NCBI GenBank assembly: GCA_944369635.1
Contig: CALVXL010000160.1
Location: 1 to 9,459 of the forward strand
Length of the DNA stretch: 9,459 nt
Origin: an uncultured Clostridia bacterium
Lineage (GTDB): Bacteria; Bacillota; Clostridia; Christensenellales; Borkfalkiaceae
Direction of reading: 5' to 3'
The notes under the pieces are model-generated. The model did no database searches, was not told where the DNA came from, and worked only from the letters and a program-made list of their open reading frames with translations. The position numbers were made by a program, and so were the translations under genes. How positions within the stretch are numbered: position 1 is the first letter of the stretch; each line of letters opens with the position of its first letter. Shown here piece after piece: positions 1 to 6,523 of the stretch.

Positions 1-624
1 TTGATCGGCTCGGACATGATCGAAGTGGACGACGTTTCGTTTAACGCCGTCAACACCGCGCAGATAGGGGAATATACCGTGAAGTATATCGTTACCGACG
101 CGACGGACAGCACGCTGAAAGCGGAGTTCGAAAGGACGGTAAAGGTCATTTTCCCCGAACATTACGTGCAGATTTTAGGTCAGTTATATAACGAGCCGAA
201 ATTCCTTTACAATCAGCAAAGCGAATCTTCCACCGGTTCTGTCCGCGTGTACGATACGAGCTTTGAAGGCACCGTGCCGACCGGACTCGGCTGGATTTAC
301 AACGCCGTCTTCGATAAGACGACGGGAGCGCTGATTAAATTTTCGGATTGGAGCTATATTTATACGGTCGTGGACGGAGCGGTGGTAAAAACCGACGTGA
401 CCGACGCGGGCACGGGCAAGACCGTTCCCGGCGAATTCTTTGCGTCGCTCGGCGAAAACGAAATACTGGTAATGTTCGAACAGGGTTCGGGATTCCGTAC
501 GTGGTTCAACTCACTCAGCGGCACAGCTCCCGAAAAGGCATTCCTGACCGACGCGACGAAGTTTGCGGAAGTGAGAATCGTTATCAAAGACATGTCGGGC
601 GTCAACGTTCCCGCGAACGCCTGA
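1..624 (+). CDS. 3' part of a probable extracellular Ig-like (DUF5011-type) domain protein
   Basis: Only the C-terminal part is visible. The frame is open from the first base, so the TTG at position 1 is probably not the true start; the stop is TGA at 622-624. Residues about 12-50 look like a bacterial Ig-like repeat of the DUF5011 kind: the run IGEYTVKYIVTDATDS followed by the closing strand RTVKVIF is the usual end of such a beta-sandwich. Residues about 52-207 form a second region, rich in aromatic residues and glycine, that I do not recognise. There is no LPXTG sorting signal, no C-terminal membrane helix and no charged tail, so this end does not anchor the protein to the wall. Ig-like modules of this kind normally occur in secreted or surface proteins, so an extracellular place is inferred. 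It lies 59 nt upstream of the transporter operon on the same strand, so it could be a glycan-binding or glycan-degrading partner. The role is unknown. Confidence 0.75.
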   Translation: MIGSDMIEVDDVSFNAVNTAQIGEYTVKYIVTDATDSTLKAEFERTVKVIFPEHYVQILGQLYNEPKFLYNQQSESSTGSVRVYDTSFEGTVPTGLGWIYNAVFDKTTGALIKFSDWSYIYTVVDGAVVKTDVTDAGTGKTVPGEFFASLGENEILVMFEQGSGFRTWFNSLSGTAPEKAFLTDATKFAEVRIVIKDMSGVNVPANA

Positions 625-638
625 AAAAAGTAAATCGG

Positions 639-665
639 TAAGAGCGCGGCTCAGCCGCGCTCTTA
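639..665 (+). terminator. Stable GC-rich hairpin between genes; possible weak terminator or mRNA 3'-end element, no U-tract
   Basis: Bases 639-650 (TAAGAGCGCGGC) pair perfectly with 654-665 around a TCA loop, giving a 12-bp stem. A classic intrinsic terminator would be followed by a run of T on the + strand, but here AAAAAA follows. It sits between the stop of the upstream gene and the Shine-Dalgarno site of the solute-binding protein gene. The structure is seen directly. Its role is inferred: partial termination, 3'-end protection of the upstream message, or a processing point that sets the relative levels of the two messages. Read as a terminator on the - strand it is also poor, because the T-run there begins about 10 nt after the stem. 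Confidence 0.4.
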
Positions 666-683
666 AAAAACCGGAGGAGCATT

Positions 684-2240
684 ATGAAAAAAATTCTGAT
701 ATTCATGATTTGCGCGCTGTTTGCGATCGGAACTTTTTCCGGTTGTAATTTTAAAAAGACTGAGCGCGCGAAAGTCGATCCCGATGCGGACGTATCGCAA
801 AAGATCGACCTCAAAATTTTGTTGCCGTATGTTTCGGACAGCATGCAGTCCAACAAAGCTATTCCCCTGATCAACGAGATCACGGGTTATAATACCTCTT
901 ACGATCAGTTGCCCACGGGGTCTGCGGCTGAAACCAACATCAACAATCTTTTTGTCGATAAGGATAAAACCTATAACGCGCTCAAGCTTACGAAGAATCA
1001 GTTCAACCGCTATGCGGTAAAGGCCGCGGCCTTTGCGGATCTTACCGACGTGCTGGCTTCGCCGAAATTTTCCGTCATGAAAGAAGCGATCAGCCCCGAG
1101 GCATGGGAAGCCGTCACCTTTGACGGAAAAATTCTCGGTATACCGGACAGCGCTTCCAACAACAACATCGATAAGTCCATTATCATCAGAAAAGATCTGA
1201 TGTACAAACTGGTGAACGAGCGTACGGGGCAACCCTTTACCGAAGTGCCCGATACGTTGGAAGATTTTGTGGAACTTTTGAAGGCTTTCAAAAAATCCAC
1301 CGGATCGAACACGGCGTTCAGTCTGCCGAGCAATATCTACGTGGTCGGCCCCATCGCCGCGGCGCTGGGGATCGAACAGGAATGGTCGGAAGTAAACGGA
1401 CAGCTTACCTACCTCGCCGAGCACCCCGAGCTGCAAAAATATGTCGATTTTATGAAACAGCTCCGTTCGGAGGGGCTTTTGGATATGGCGATGCAGTCCA
1501 ACTCCTTCCAGACTTGCGCGCAGAATTTTGCGCAGGGTAAGTCCATCGCCACGCTGTCCAATTTCTGGGAAATGGCAACGGTGGACGCGCAGCTCGAAGC
1601 TTATTCCAAAGTAACCGCCGACTGCGTGGATTTCGCCTATGCGTTTGAAAACGAAGACGGCGAAAAACTCACCTGGCAGTCAAGCGGCGTGACTTACGTT
1701 ACGGTCATTCCCAACTGGATGGCGGAAACCGGCACGCACGTCATGTATTATATTCAGGAAAAATTGCGCGAAGAAAATTTTGTCCGTATCGTGGCGGGAG
1801 ATTTGGGAACGCATTACAAATATAACAGTCTTACCAAGGAATACGAACCTCTTTCCGCATTTGCCGAAGACAAAACAAGTTCGGATCATTTCCTTACGGG
1901 CACAAACGATAACATCTATAATAAGTACTGGACGCAGATCGTCATCAAGGGGAACGACAATTATTACATGCAGTGGAAAGCCACCAATACCGACGCTTTT
2001 GCCGACGGGTTGAAGGGCGTGCTGAACCCCGTGTCTTTTGCGCCGGCACTGGAAACTTATTCTTCGCACGCCGCGGGCATGGAAGATTATTTCAATGCGG
2101 AGATCACGAAAATGATCTACGGTTCGGATGCGTCCGTTACGGTGGACAGCATAAAGGCGGGGTGGATCGCTGCGGGAACGCAGGAGTCGATCGACGAAAT
2201 ACGCGCCTGGTATAATAAAACAAAGGAAGTCAACGGATAA
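684..2240 (+). CDS. Lipoprotein carbohydrate ABC transporter substrate-binding protein (YtcQ/LipO-like)
   Basis: This is the extracytoplasmic receptor of the ABC importer encoded by the next two genes. It would be tethered to the outer face of the membrane and deliver an oligosaccharide to the permeases. The start is set by a strong GGAGGAG site at 673-679 and by the signal peptide: K2 K3, a hydrophobic stretch to about residue 18, then the lipobox F18-S-G-C21, where C21 would be lipidated after cleavage. The -3 residue is F rather than the usual L. The mature protein is acidic and about 498 residues long, the large size typical of the YtcQ/LipO group of solute-binding proteins. That assignment rests mainly on length and on the LplB/YtcP-type permeases beside it. 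The ligand cannot be read from the sequence; the downstream alpha-mannosidase suggests a mannose-containing glycan. The gene ends 1 nt before permease 1. No promoter is evident in the short gap upstream, so transcription may come through or from inside the preceding gene. Confidence 0.92.
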   Translation: MKKILIFMICALFAIGTFSGCNFKKTERAKVDPDADVSQKIDLKILLPYVSDSMQSNKAIPLINEITGYNTSYDQLPTGSAAETNINNLFVDKDKTYNALKLTKNQFNRYAVKAAAFADLTDVLASPKFSVMKEAISPEAWEAVTFDGKILGIPDSASNNNIDKSIIIRKDLMYKLVNERTGQPFTEVPDTLEDFVELLKAFKKSTGSNTAFSLPSNIYVVGPIAAALGIEQEWSEVNGQLTYLAEHPELQKYVDFMKQLRSEGLLDMAMQSNSFQTCAQNFAQGKSIATLSNFWEMATVDAQLEAYSKVTADCVDFAYAFENEDGEKLTWQSSGVTYVTVIPNWMAETGTHVMYYIQEKLREENFVRIVAGDLGTHYKYNSLTKEYEPLSAFAEDKTSSDHFLTGTNDNIYNKYWTQIVIKGNDNYYMQWKATNTDAFADGLKGVLNPVSFAPALETYSSHAAGMEDYFNAEITKMIYGSDASVTVDSIKAGWIAAGTQESIDEIRAWYNKTKEVNG

Positions 2241-2241
2241 A

Positions 2242-3183
2242 ATGACGACGAAAGGTAAAACGCAGAACGGCAAATTCAAAAGGTACGGCAATCTTTTGCT
2301 TTTGACGTTGCCGGCGGTCATACTCGCTTTTGTGTTCTGTTACATCCCCATGTCGGGGCTGATCATGGCGTTCAAAGAGGAGATCGACCTTACGGAATAC
2401 GATACGGCGGTGCAGTCCATCATCATGACGCCCTGGAGCGGGTTCGCGCAATTTGAAAAACTATTTGCCGCGGACTCCGACTTCATGCGCATTTTAGGCA
2501 ACACGCTCTATATCAGCGTTTTGAAAATCCTGCTCGTCTTTCCGATTCCGATCCTGCTCGCCATCATGATCACCGAGGTGCAGAGCCGCCCCGCATCCAA
2601 AGCGATACAGTCTATCATCTATCTGCCGCACTTTTTGTCCTGGGCAATCGTCGCAAGCGTGTTCGAAACCTTTATGCATCCCAACGTCGGCGCGCTCAAT
2701 ACTATGCTTCACGCAATGGGACTGGGCACGGTGAATCTGTCGGACGCGAAGCAATTTCCCTGGCTGATGGTGCTCACCACGGCGTGGAAGGATATCGGCT
2801 GGTCGGCGGTCGCGTATATCAGCGCGGTGCTTGCCATCGATCAGGAACAGTTCGAGGCGGCGCGTATCGACGGCGCGGGCAAGGTCAAGCAGATTTTTTA
2901 TATCACCCTGCCCGGCATCGCCGGCACCGTTGCGGTGCTCTTCATCATGCGTATCGGCTATCTGATGGACGCGGGCTTTGAACAGATCTACGCCATGCTC
3001 ACGCCTACGGCGGAGTCTACGGGTGAAATTATCGGCACGTATATTTATAAGCTCGCTATCAAAAACGGCGGCAGTTATGCGCTGACCACGGCGGCGGGGC
3101 TGTTCAACTCCGTGGTCGGACTGATCCTGGTCGTCGGCGGAAATCTTTTCTGCAAAAAAGTTTTCAAAAGGAGTATATGGTAA
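2242..3183 (+). CDS. Carbohydrate ABC transporter permease, LplB type
   Basis: One of two membrane subunits of the importer. The 313-residue protein has about six hydrophobic segments (roughly residues 17-43, 89-110, 124-144, 173-199, 222-242 and 281-303), as expected for this family. The cytoplasmic coupling loop that contacts the ATPase is clear: EAARIDGAG at 205-213 followed by LP at 223-224, the EAA motif of binding-protein-dependent permeases. Family-typical pieces are YLPHFLSW at 127-134, FEQIYAML at 246-253 and GLFNSVVGLILVV at 286-298. The start codon lies 1 nt after the stop of the binding-protein gene, in the junction TAAAATG, with GGAAG about 12 nt upstream inside the previous gene, so translation is probably coupled. 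No ATPase gene follows, which is usual for transporters of this type served by a shared MsmX-like ATPase. Confidence 0.95.
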   Translation: MTTKGKTQNGKFKRYGNLLLLTLPAVILAFVFCYIPMSGLIMAFKEEIDLTEYDTAVQSIIMTPWSGFAQFEKLFAADSDFMRILGNTLYISVLKILLVFPIPILLAIMITEVQSRPASKAIQSIIYLPHFLSWAIVASVFETFMHPNVGALNTMLHAMGLGTVNLSDAKQFPWLMVLTTAWKDIGWSAVAYISAVLAIDQEQFEAARIDGAGKVKQIFYITLPGIAGTVAVLFIMRIGYLMDAGFEQIYAMLTPTAESTGEIIGTYIYKLAIKNGGSYALTTAAGLFNSVVGLILVVGGNLFCKKVFKRSIW

Positions 3184-3184
3184 A

Positions 3185-4063
3185 ATGGCAACCGCAAGAA
3201 GCTGTACTAAAAGCAGAGGGGACGTCGCCTTCGGCATAGTAAACGGATTTCTGCTGTTCTTGTTTGCGCTGTTTACCCTTATGCCCATTATCAATATCCT
3301 CGCAACGAGTCTGTCCACCCATTCTCTGCCCGTCGTGTTCTGGCCGGCGAAGTGGGACGGATTCGCCATGTGGAGCGTCCTCACCGAAGCAAAATTTTAT
3401 CAGGCGTTTTTCATCAGTATATGCGTAACGGTTTGCGGAACGATCATCAGCGTGCTTTGCATGATGCTCGCCGCTTATCCTCTGTCGAAAAGGGAATTGC
3501 CCCTCCGCCGCACCATCATGATCTACTTTTTCATTTCGATGTTGTTTTCCGGCGGTATGGTGCCCAATTACATTCTCGTTTCCTCTCTCGGCCTTACCAA
3601 TACGCTGTTAGCCATGATCCTGCCCAACGCGGTCATGGTGTTTCACCTTATTCTGATGAAGGCGTTTTTTGAAGGCATTCCTCCCGCATTGGAGGAATCT
3701 GCCCGAATCGACGGCGCGGGAAATCTGCGTATCCTCTTCAGTATCGTCATGCCGATATCCATGTCGATGATCGTCACGGTGTGTCTGTTTACGGCGGTAG
3801 TGTACTGGAACAATTACTTCAACGCGCTCATGTATATTTCGGCTTCGCATTCCGAACTGTATCCCTTGCCTTTTTATATTATCAATCTTTCCGATCAGTT
3901 CCGTGATCCGAATGCGCCCATTGTCATGGGCGACAAGTTCAAGTACGAACAAAATATCATTGCCGCAACCATCATCCTGTCCATGTTGCCCATCTGCCTG
4001 ACCTATCCGTTCTTTTTAAAATACTTTACCAAAGGCGTGGTCGTCGGGGCGGTGAAGGGATGA
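3185..4063 (+). CDS. Carbohydrate ABC transporter permease, YtcP type
   Basis: The second membrane subunit of the importer, 292 residues. Hydrophobic segments lie at about 15-40, 73-97, 109-130, 138-160, 185-207 and 256-280. The EAA loop is ESARIDGAGN at 171-180, with the conserved P at 190. FSGGMVPNYIL (121-131) and the C-terminus FTKGVVVGAVKG (281-292) are hallmarks of the YtcP group, which pairs with LplB-type permeases. The start follows the stop of permease 1 by 1 nt (again TAAAATG); AAAGGAG, 12-18 nt upstream and inside the end of the previous gene, is its ribosome binding site. Another ATG at 3177 is out of frame and soon meets a stop. The last bases overlap the ROK gene by 4 nt (ATGA). 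It presumably forms a heterodimer with the preceding permease; substrate unknown. Confidence 0.95.
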   Translation: MATARSCTKSRGDVAFGIVNGFLLFLFALFTLMPIINILATSLSTHSLPVVFWPAKWDGFAMWSVLTEAKFYQAFFISICVTVCGTIISVLCMMLAAYPLSKRELPLRRTIMIYFFISMLFSGGMVPNYILVSSLGLTNTLLAMILPNAVMVFHLILMKAFFEGIPPALEESARIDGAGNLRILFSIVMPISMSMIVTVCLFTAVVYWNNYFNALMYISASHSELYPLPFYIINLSDQFRDPNAPIVMGDKFKYEQNIIAATIILSMLPICLTYPFFLKYFTKGVVVGAVKG

Positions 4064-4908
4064 CGGAGCGCGTCATAGCTCTCGATATCGGGGGCACGTT
4101 CATCAAAAGCGGCATTTTTGTCGGCGGCAAACTCGCCGATACGGCAAAATTTCCCACGCGGGCGCAGAGTTTGCAAACGATACAAAGCGCCGTCGCGCAG
4201 GCGGTGGAATATTGGAAAGACGTGCAGGCAGACGGCATTGCCGTTTCCAGCGCGGGGGATATCGATCCTTATCGCGGGCGTTGCGTTTACGCCACGGACA
4301 ATCTGAAAGGTTATTCGGGGTTCGATATCAAAAGCTGGCTGGAAGAAAGATACGGCGTGCGTGCCAGTGCGCTCAACGACGGCCACGCCGCCCTTTTGGG
4401 CGAAGCGTGCCGCCGCGAACTTACCATGCCCGCCGTCATGCTCACCCTCGGAACGGGGGTTGGCGGCGCGTATTTTGACGGGAAAGAGGTCGTGTTCGGC
4501 GAAGATTACCGTTACGGTCGCTTCGGGCACCTCGTCATGTGCCCGGACGGAAAAAAGTGCAACTGCGGACAGCGCGGCTGTATCGAACAGTATATCAGCG
4601 CGAGCGCGCTCAAAGAAAAGTGCGCCGCTGCGGGTACCGTTCCCGAAAAAGTGTTTTCAAACGGAGATGCCCGTTCCCGCGCCGTAGTGGACGAATGGAT
4701 AGACGATTTGTGTCGGGCGATGGAAACCATCTACCGCGTACAGAAATACGAGCTTATGATCTTCGGCGGCGGCGTGTGCGGTTCCGCACAACGCTGGATG
4801 CCGCTCTTAAAGCAAAAGACTTCCCGCCGCGCGGAAATAAGCGTATTGCTGAACACTGCGGGCATGGAGGGCGCTTATCGCTGGTGGTGTAAAAATGGAA
4901 AGATTTGA
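4060..4908 (+). CDS. ROK-family sugar kinase
   Basis: Predicted cytoplasmic kinase that phosphorylates a sugar released from the imported glycan. The 282 residues contain the ROK landmarks in order: phosphate-binding DIGGTFIKSG at 9-18, catalytic Asp D107 in LNDGHAAL, GTGVGG at 131-136, a structural zinc site built from H157 and the cysteines of CNCGQRGC (C167, C169, C174), and the adenosine-side FGGGV at 235-239. There is no N-terminal helix-turn-helix, so it is a kinase-type rather than a repressor-type ROK protein. Oddity: the family motif E-x-G-H, whose Glu and His contact the sugar, reads R154-F-G-H157, so the Glu is replaced by Arg. This may alter substrate choice or activity. The start ATG overlaps the stop of permease 2 (ATGA), and the 3' end overlaps the flavoprotein gene by 14 nt. 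Mannose, glucose, fructose or an N-acetylated sugar are all possible substrates; the nearby mannosidase favours a mannose-type sugar but does not prove it. Confidence 0.88.
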   Translation: MTERVIALDIGGTFIKSGIFVGGKLADTAKFPTRAQSLQTIQSAVAQAVEYWKDVQADGIAVSSAGDIDPYRGRCVYATDNLKGYSGFDIKSWLEERYGVRASALNDGHAALLGEACRRELTMPAVMLTLGTGVGGAYFDGKEVVFGEDYRYGRFGHLVMCPDGKKCNCGQRGCIEQYISASALKEKCAAAGTVPEKVFSNGDARSRAVVDEWIDDLCRAMETIYRVQKYELMIFGGGVCGSAQRWMPLLKQKTSRRAEISVLLNTAGMEGAYRWWCKNGKI

Positions 4909-6430
4909 AGCGGACGTGATCGTAATCGGCGCGTCCCTCGGCGGAACGCTGGCGGCATATGCCGCATGCACGGAGGGAATGCGCTGTGTTCTCACGGAAG
5001 AGACCGACTGGATCGGCGGACAGCTTACTTCGCAGGCTGTGCCTCCCGACGAACACAAATTCATCGAAACTACGGGTTGCAGCGCGACTTATCGGGCTTA
5101 CCGCGAAAAAGTGCGCGCATGGTACAGAAATCACCCTTTCATTACGGACGAATTGAAGGAGAAAAAGTTTTTCTGCCCGGGCGGTTCGTCGGTGTCGCGC
5201 CTGGCGCATCCGCCAAAGCTCGCGCTTTCCTTTCTGGAAGAAATGCTTAAACCTTTCGTAGACGAAGGAAAGTTACAGATTCTTTATAACGTGAAGCCCG
5301 TTTCCTGCCGTACCGACGGCGATTTTATTCGCAGCGTGACGGTGAAAGGGGATAAAGGCGAATGTTTGCTGATGGGAAAATACTTTCTCGACGCTACCGA
5401 TACGGGAGAACTGCTTCCGCTTTCGGGCACGGAATACGTCACGGGCGCGGAATCCCGTTCGGAAACAGGGGAGACGCTCGCTCCTGCGGAGGGAAATCCG
5501 TTTGACATGCAGCCCGTCACTTACGTCGCCTCGTGCGATTGGGAAGAAGGGGCGGATCGCGTTATGGAAAAGCCCTATGCGTATGATTATTTCCGAAAAA
5601 TGCGCATGCCTTACGACGACTATCCGGTTCTGAGCATGTACGGCCCCGATTCCTCTACGGGACGGGCAAAACGCTTCGGTTTTTTTAACGGAGAAAAAGA
5701 TGAAAACGGGAATCCTCTCTTCGGGCTGTTCACTTACCGCAGAATCGTCGCGTCGCACCATTTTAAGGACGGATTTGCGCCGAAAGACATTACTTTGATC
5801 AACTGGCCGCAGAACGACTATTTTATGGATAACGTATTTGAGTCGAAGGACGACGCTTATAATCTCGAGATGTCCAGACAGCTCACGTTGAGCCTGATTT
5901 ATTGGTTGCAGACGGAAGGCGGTTACCGCGGTCTGGGAATCAACAGGGATGTGCTCGGCACAAAAGACGGGCTGGCGAAACAGCCGTATATCCGCGAATC
6001 GAGGCGTATCCGCGCAAAATATACCGTTACTGCCGAAAAGATCATCGACAACGGCGATTCTTCGCCCGTCAATTTGCCGCAGAGCGTCGGAGTGGGGCTT
6101 TATCACATCGATCTGCACATTACCACGCGGACGCATACGTTCTTTTTCCGTCCGGCACGCCCCTTTACTTTGCCGCTGGGCGCGCTGATTCCCGTCCGCA
6201 TGAAAAATCTCATTCCCGCGTGTAAAAATATCGGCACGACGCACCTTACCAACGGCTGCTTCCGACTGCATCCCGTAGAATGGAACATAGGCGAAGCGGC
6301 AGGATATCTGGCTGCGTTCTGCGTGCGGGAAAACATGCTGCCTTCAGAGGTTTCGGAGCGTGAAAAAAGCTTTTCCGTTTTCGAAGAATTGCTGCACGAA
6401 CGGGGTATTCAGACGCATTGGGATCTTTAA
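4895..6430 (+). CDS. FAD-dependent oxidoreductase (FAD_oxidored family), substrate unknown
   Basis: A 511-residue flavoprotein. The N-terminus is a Rossmann dinucleotide-binding unit: beta strand ADVIVIG at 6-12, then GASLGG at 12-17, with Ser in place of the middle Gly of GxGxxG, and an acidic pair E35-E36 after the second strand for the FAD ribose. Family-typical stretches are TDWIGGQLTSQAVPPDEH (37-54), YRAYREKVRAWYR (66-78), FLDATDTGELLPLSG (164-178) and the C-terminal FAD-contact region from L431 through NIGTTHLTNGCFRLHPVEW to G470. These match the FAD_oxidored family (PF12831 type) from memory, not from a search. There is no signal peptide or membrane helix, so it should be cytoplasmic. 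The gene starts inside the ROK gene (14-nt overlap), which makes co-translation very likely and ties it to sugar catabolism. The oxidised substrate is not known. Relatives are sometimes labelled xanthan lyase; I see no support for a lyase here. Confidence 0.88.
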   Translation: MERFEADVIVIGASLGGTLAAYAACTEGMRCVLTEETDWIGGQLTSQAVPPDEHKFIETTGCSATYRAYREKVRAWYRNHPFITDELKEKKFFCPGGSSVSRLAHPPKLALSFLEEMLKPFVDEGKLQILYNVKPVSCRTDGDFIRSVTVKGDKGECLLMGKYFLDATDTGELLPLSGTEYVTGAESRSETGETLAPAEGNPFDMQPVTYVASCDWEEGADRVMEKPYAYDYFRKMRMPYDDYPVLSMYGPDSSTGRAKRFGFFNGEKDENGNPLFGLFTYRRIVASHHFKDGFAPKDITLINWPQNDYFMDNVFESKDDAYNLEMSRQLTLSLIYWLQTEGGYRGLGINRDVLGTKDGLAKQPYIRESRRIRAKYTVTAEKIIDNGDSSPVNLPQSVGVGLYHIDLHITTRTHTFFFRPARPFTLPLGALIPVRMKNLIPACKNIGTTHLTNGCFRLHPVEWNIGEAAGYLAAFCVRENMLPSEVSEREKSFSVFEELLHERGIQTHWDL

Positions 6431-6432
6431 AA

Positions 6433-6447
6433 TGAAAAAATTTTTCA
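6433..6447. promoter_or_regulatory. Perfect 15-bp palindrome, candidate operator for the RpiR-type regulator
   Basis: TGAAAAAATTTTTCA is two 7-bp arms (TGAAAAA and TTTTTCA) around one central A. It lies 9 bp upstream of the -35 element of the regulator gene and just after the stop of the flavoprotein gene. A TGAAA...TTTCA half-site arrangement is plausible for a dimeric or tetrameric RpiR-family protein, and such regulators commonly control their own gene; that link is inferred. It is not a convincing terminator: the stem would be all A-T apart from one G-C pair and leaves almost no loop. Confidence 0.4.
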
Positions 6448-6456
6448 CCGATTCTT

Positions 6457-6485
6457 TTGATTTTCGTAAAGAATTATGTTATAAT
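6457..6485 (+). promoter_or_regulatory. Sigma-A-type promoter with extended -10 for the regulator/mannosidase unit
   Basis: The -35 element is TTGATT at 6457-6462 (four of six consensus bases), the spacer is exactly 17 bp, and the -10 is a perfect TATAAT at 6480-6485 preceded by TG at 6477-6478 (extended -10). The expected transcription start is near 6492, which would give a leader of about 32 nt before the ATG at 6524. A small inverted repeat, ATTATgttATAAT (6473-6485), covers the -10 box and might be a second protein contact, but in such AT-rich DNA it could be chance. Confidence 0.8.
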
Positions 6486-6511
6486 GCAATCGGAATATTA
6501 CGGATATATAC

Positions 6512-6518
6512 AAAGGAG
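6512..6518 (+). promoter_or_regulatory. Strong ribosome binding site of the regulator gene
   Basis: AAAGGAG, 5 nt before the ATG at 6524, fixes the start of the RpiR-family regulator. It is one of the two best Shine-Dalgarno sites in the window, along with GGAGGAG at 673-679. Both precede genes that cannot rely on coupling to an immediately adjacent stop codon. Confidence 0.8.
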
Positions 6519-6523
6519 ACGGT

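Noticed and set aside
663..1436. Long open frame on the - strand opposite the binding-protein gene, and similar long - strand frames opposite other genes
   Set aside because: They lie antisense to clear family genes, contain no recognisable motif, have Arg/His-rich composition typical of a shadow frame, and lack convincing ribosome binding sites.
3177..3179. Alternative ATG start for the second permease at the end of permease 1
   Set aside because: It is in a different frame from the permease and reaches a TAG after about 20 codons.
2866..3720. A 14-nt identical stretch ATCGACGGCGCGGG in both permease genes (2866-2879 and 3707-3720)
   Set aside because: It encodes the conserved IDGAG part of the EAA loop in both proteins, so it reflects family conservation rather than a repeat element.
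6433..6447. The same palindrome read as a transcription terminator for the flavoprotein gene
   Set aside because: The stem is almost all A-T with essentially no loop, too weak to terminate; an operator is the more sensible reading.
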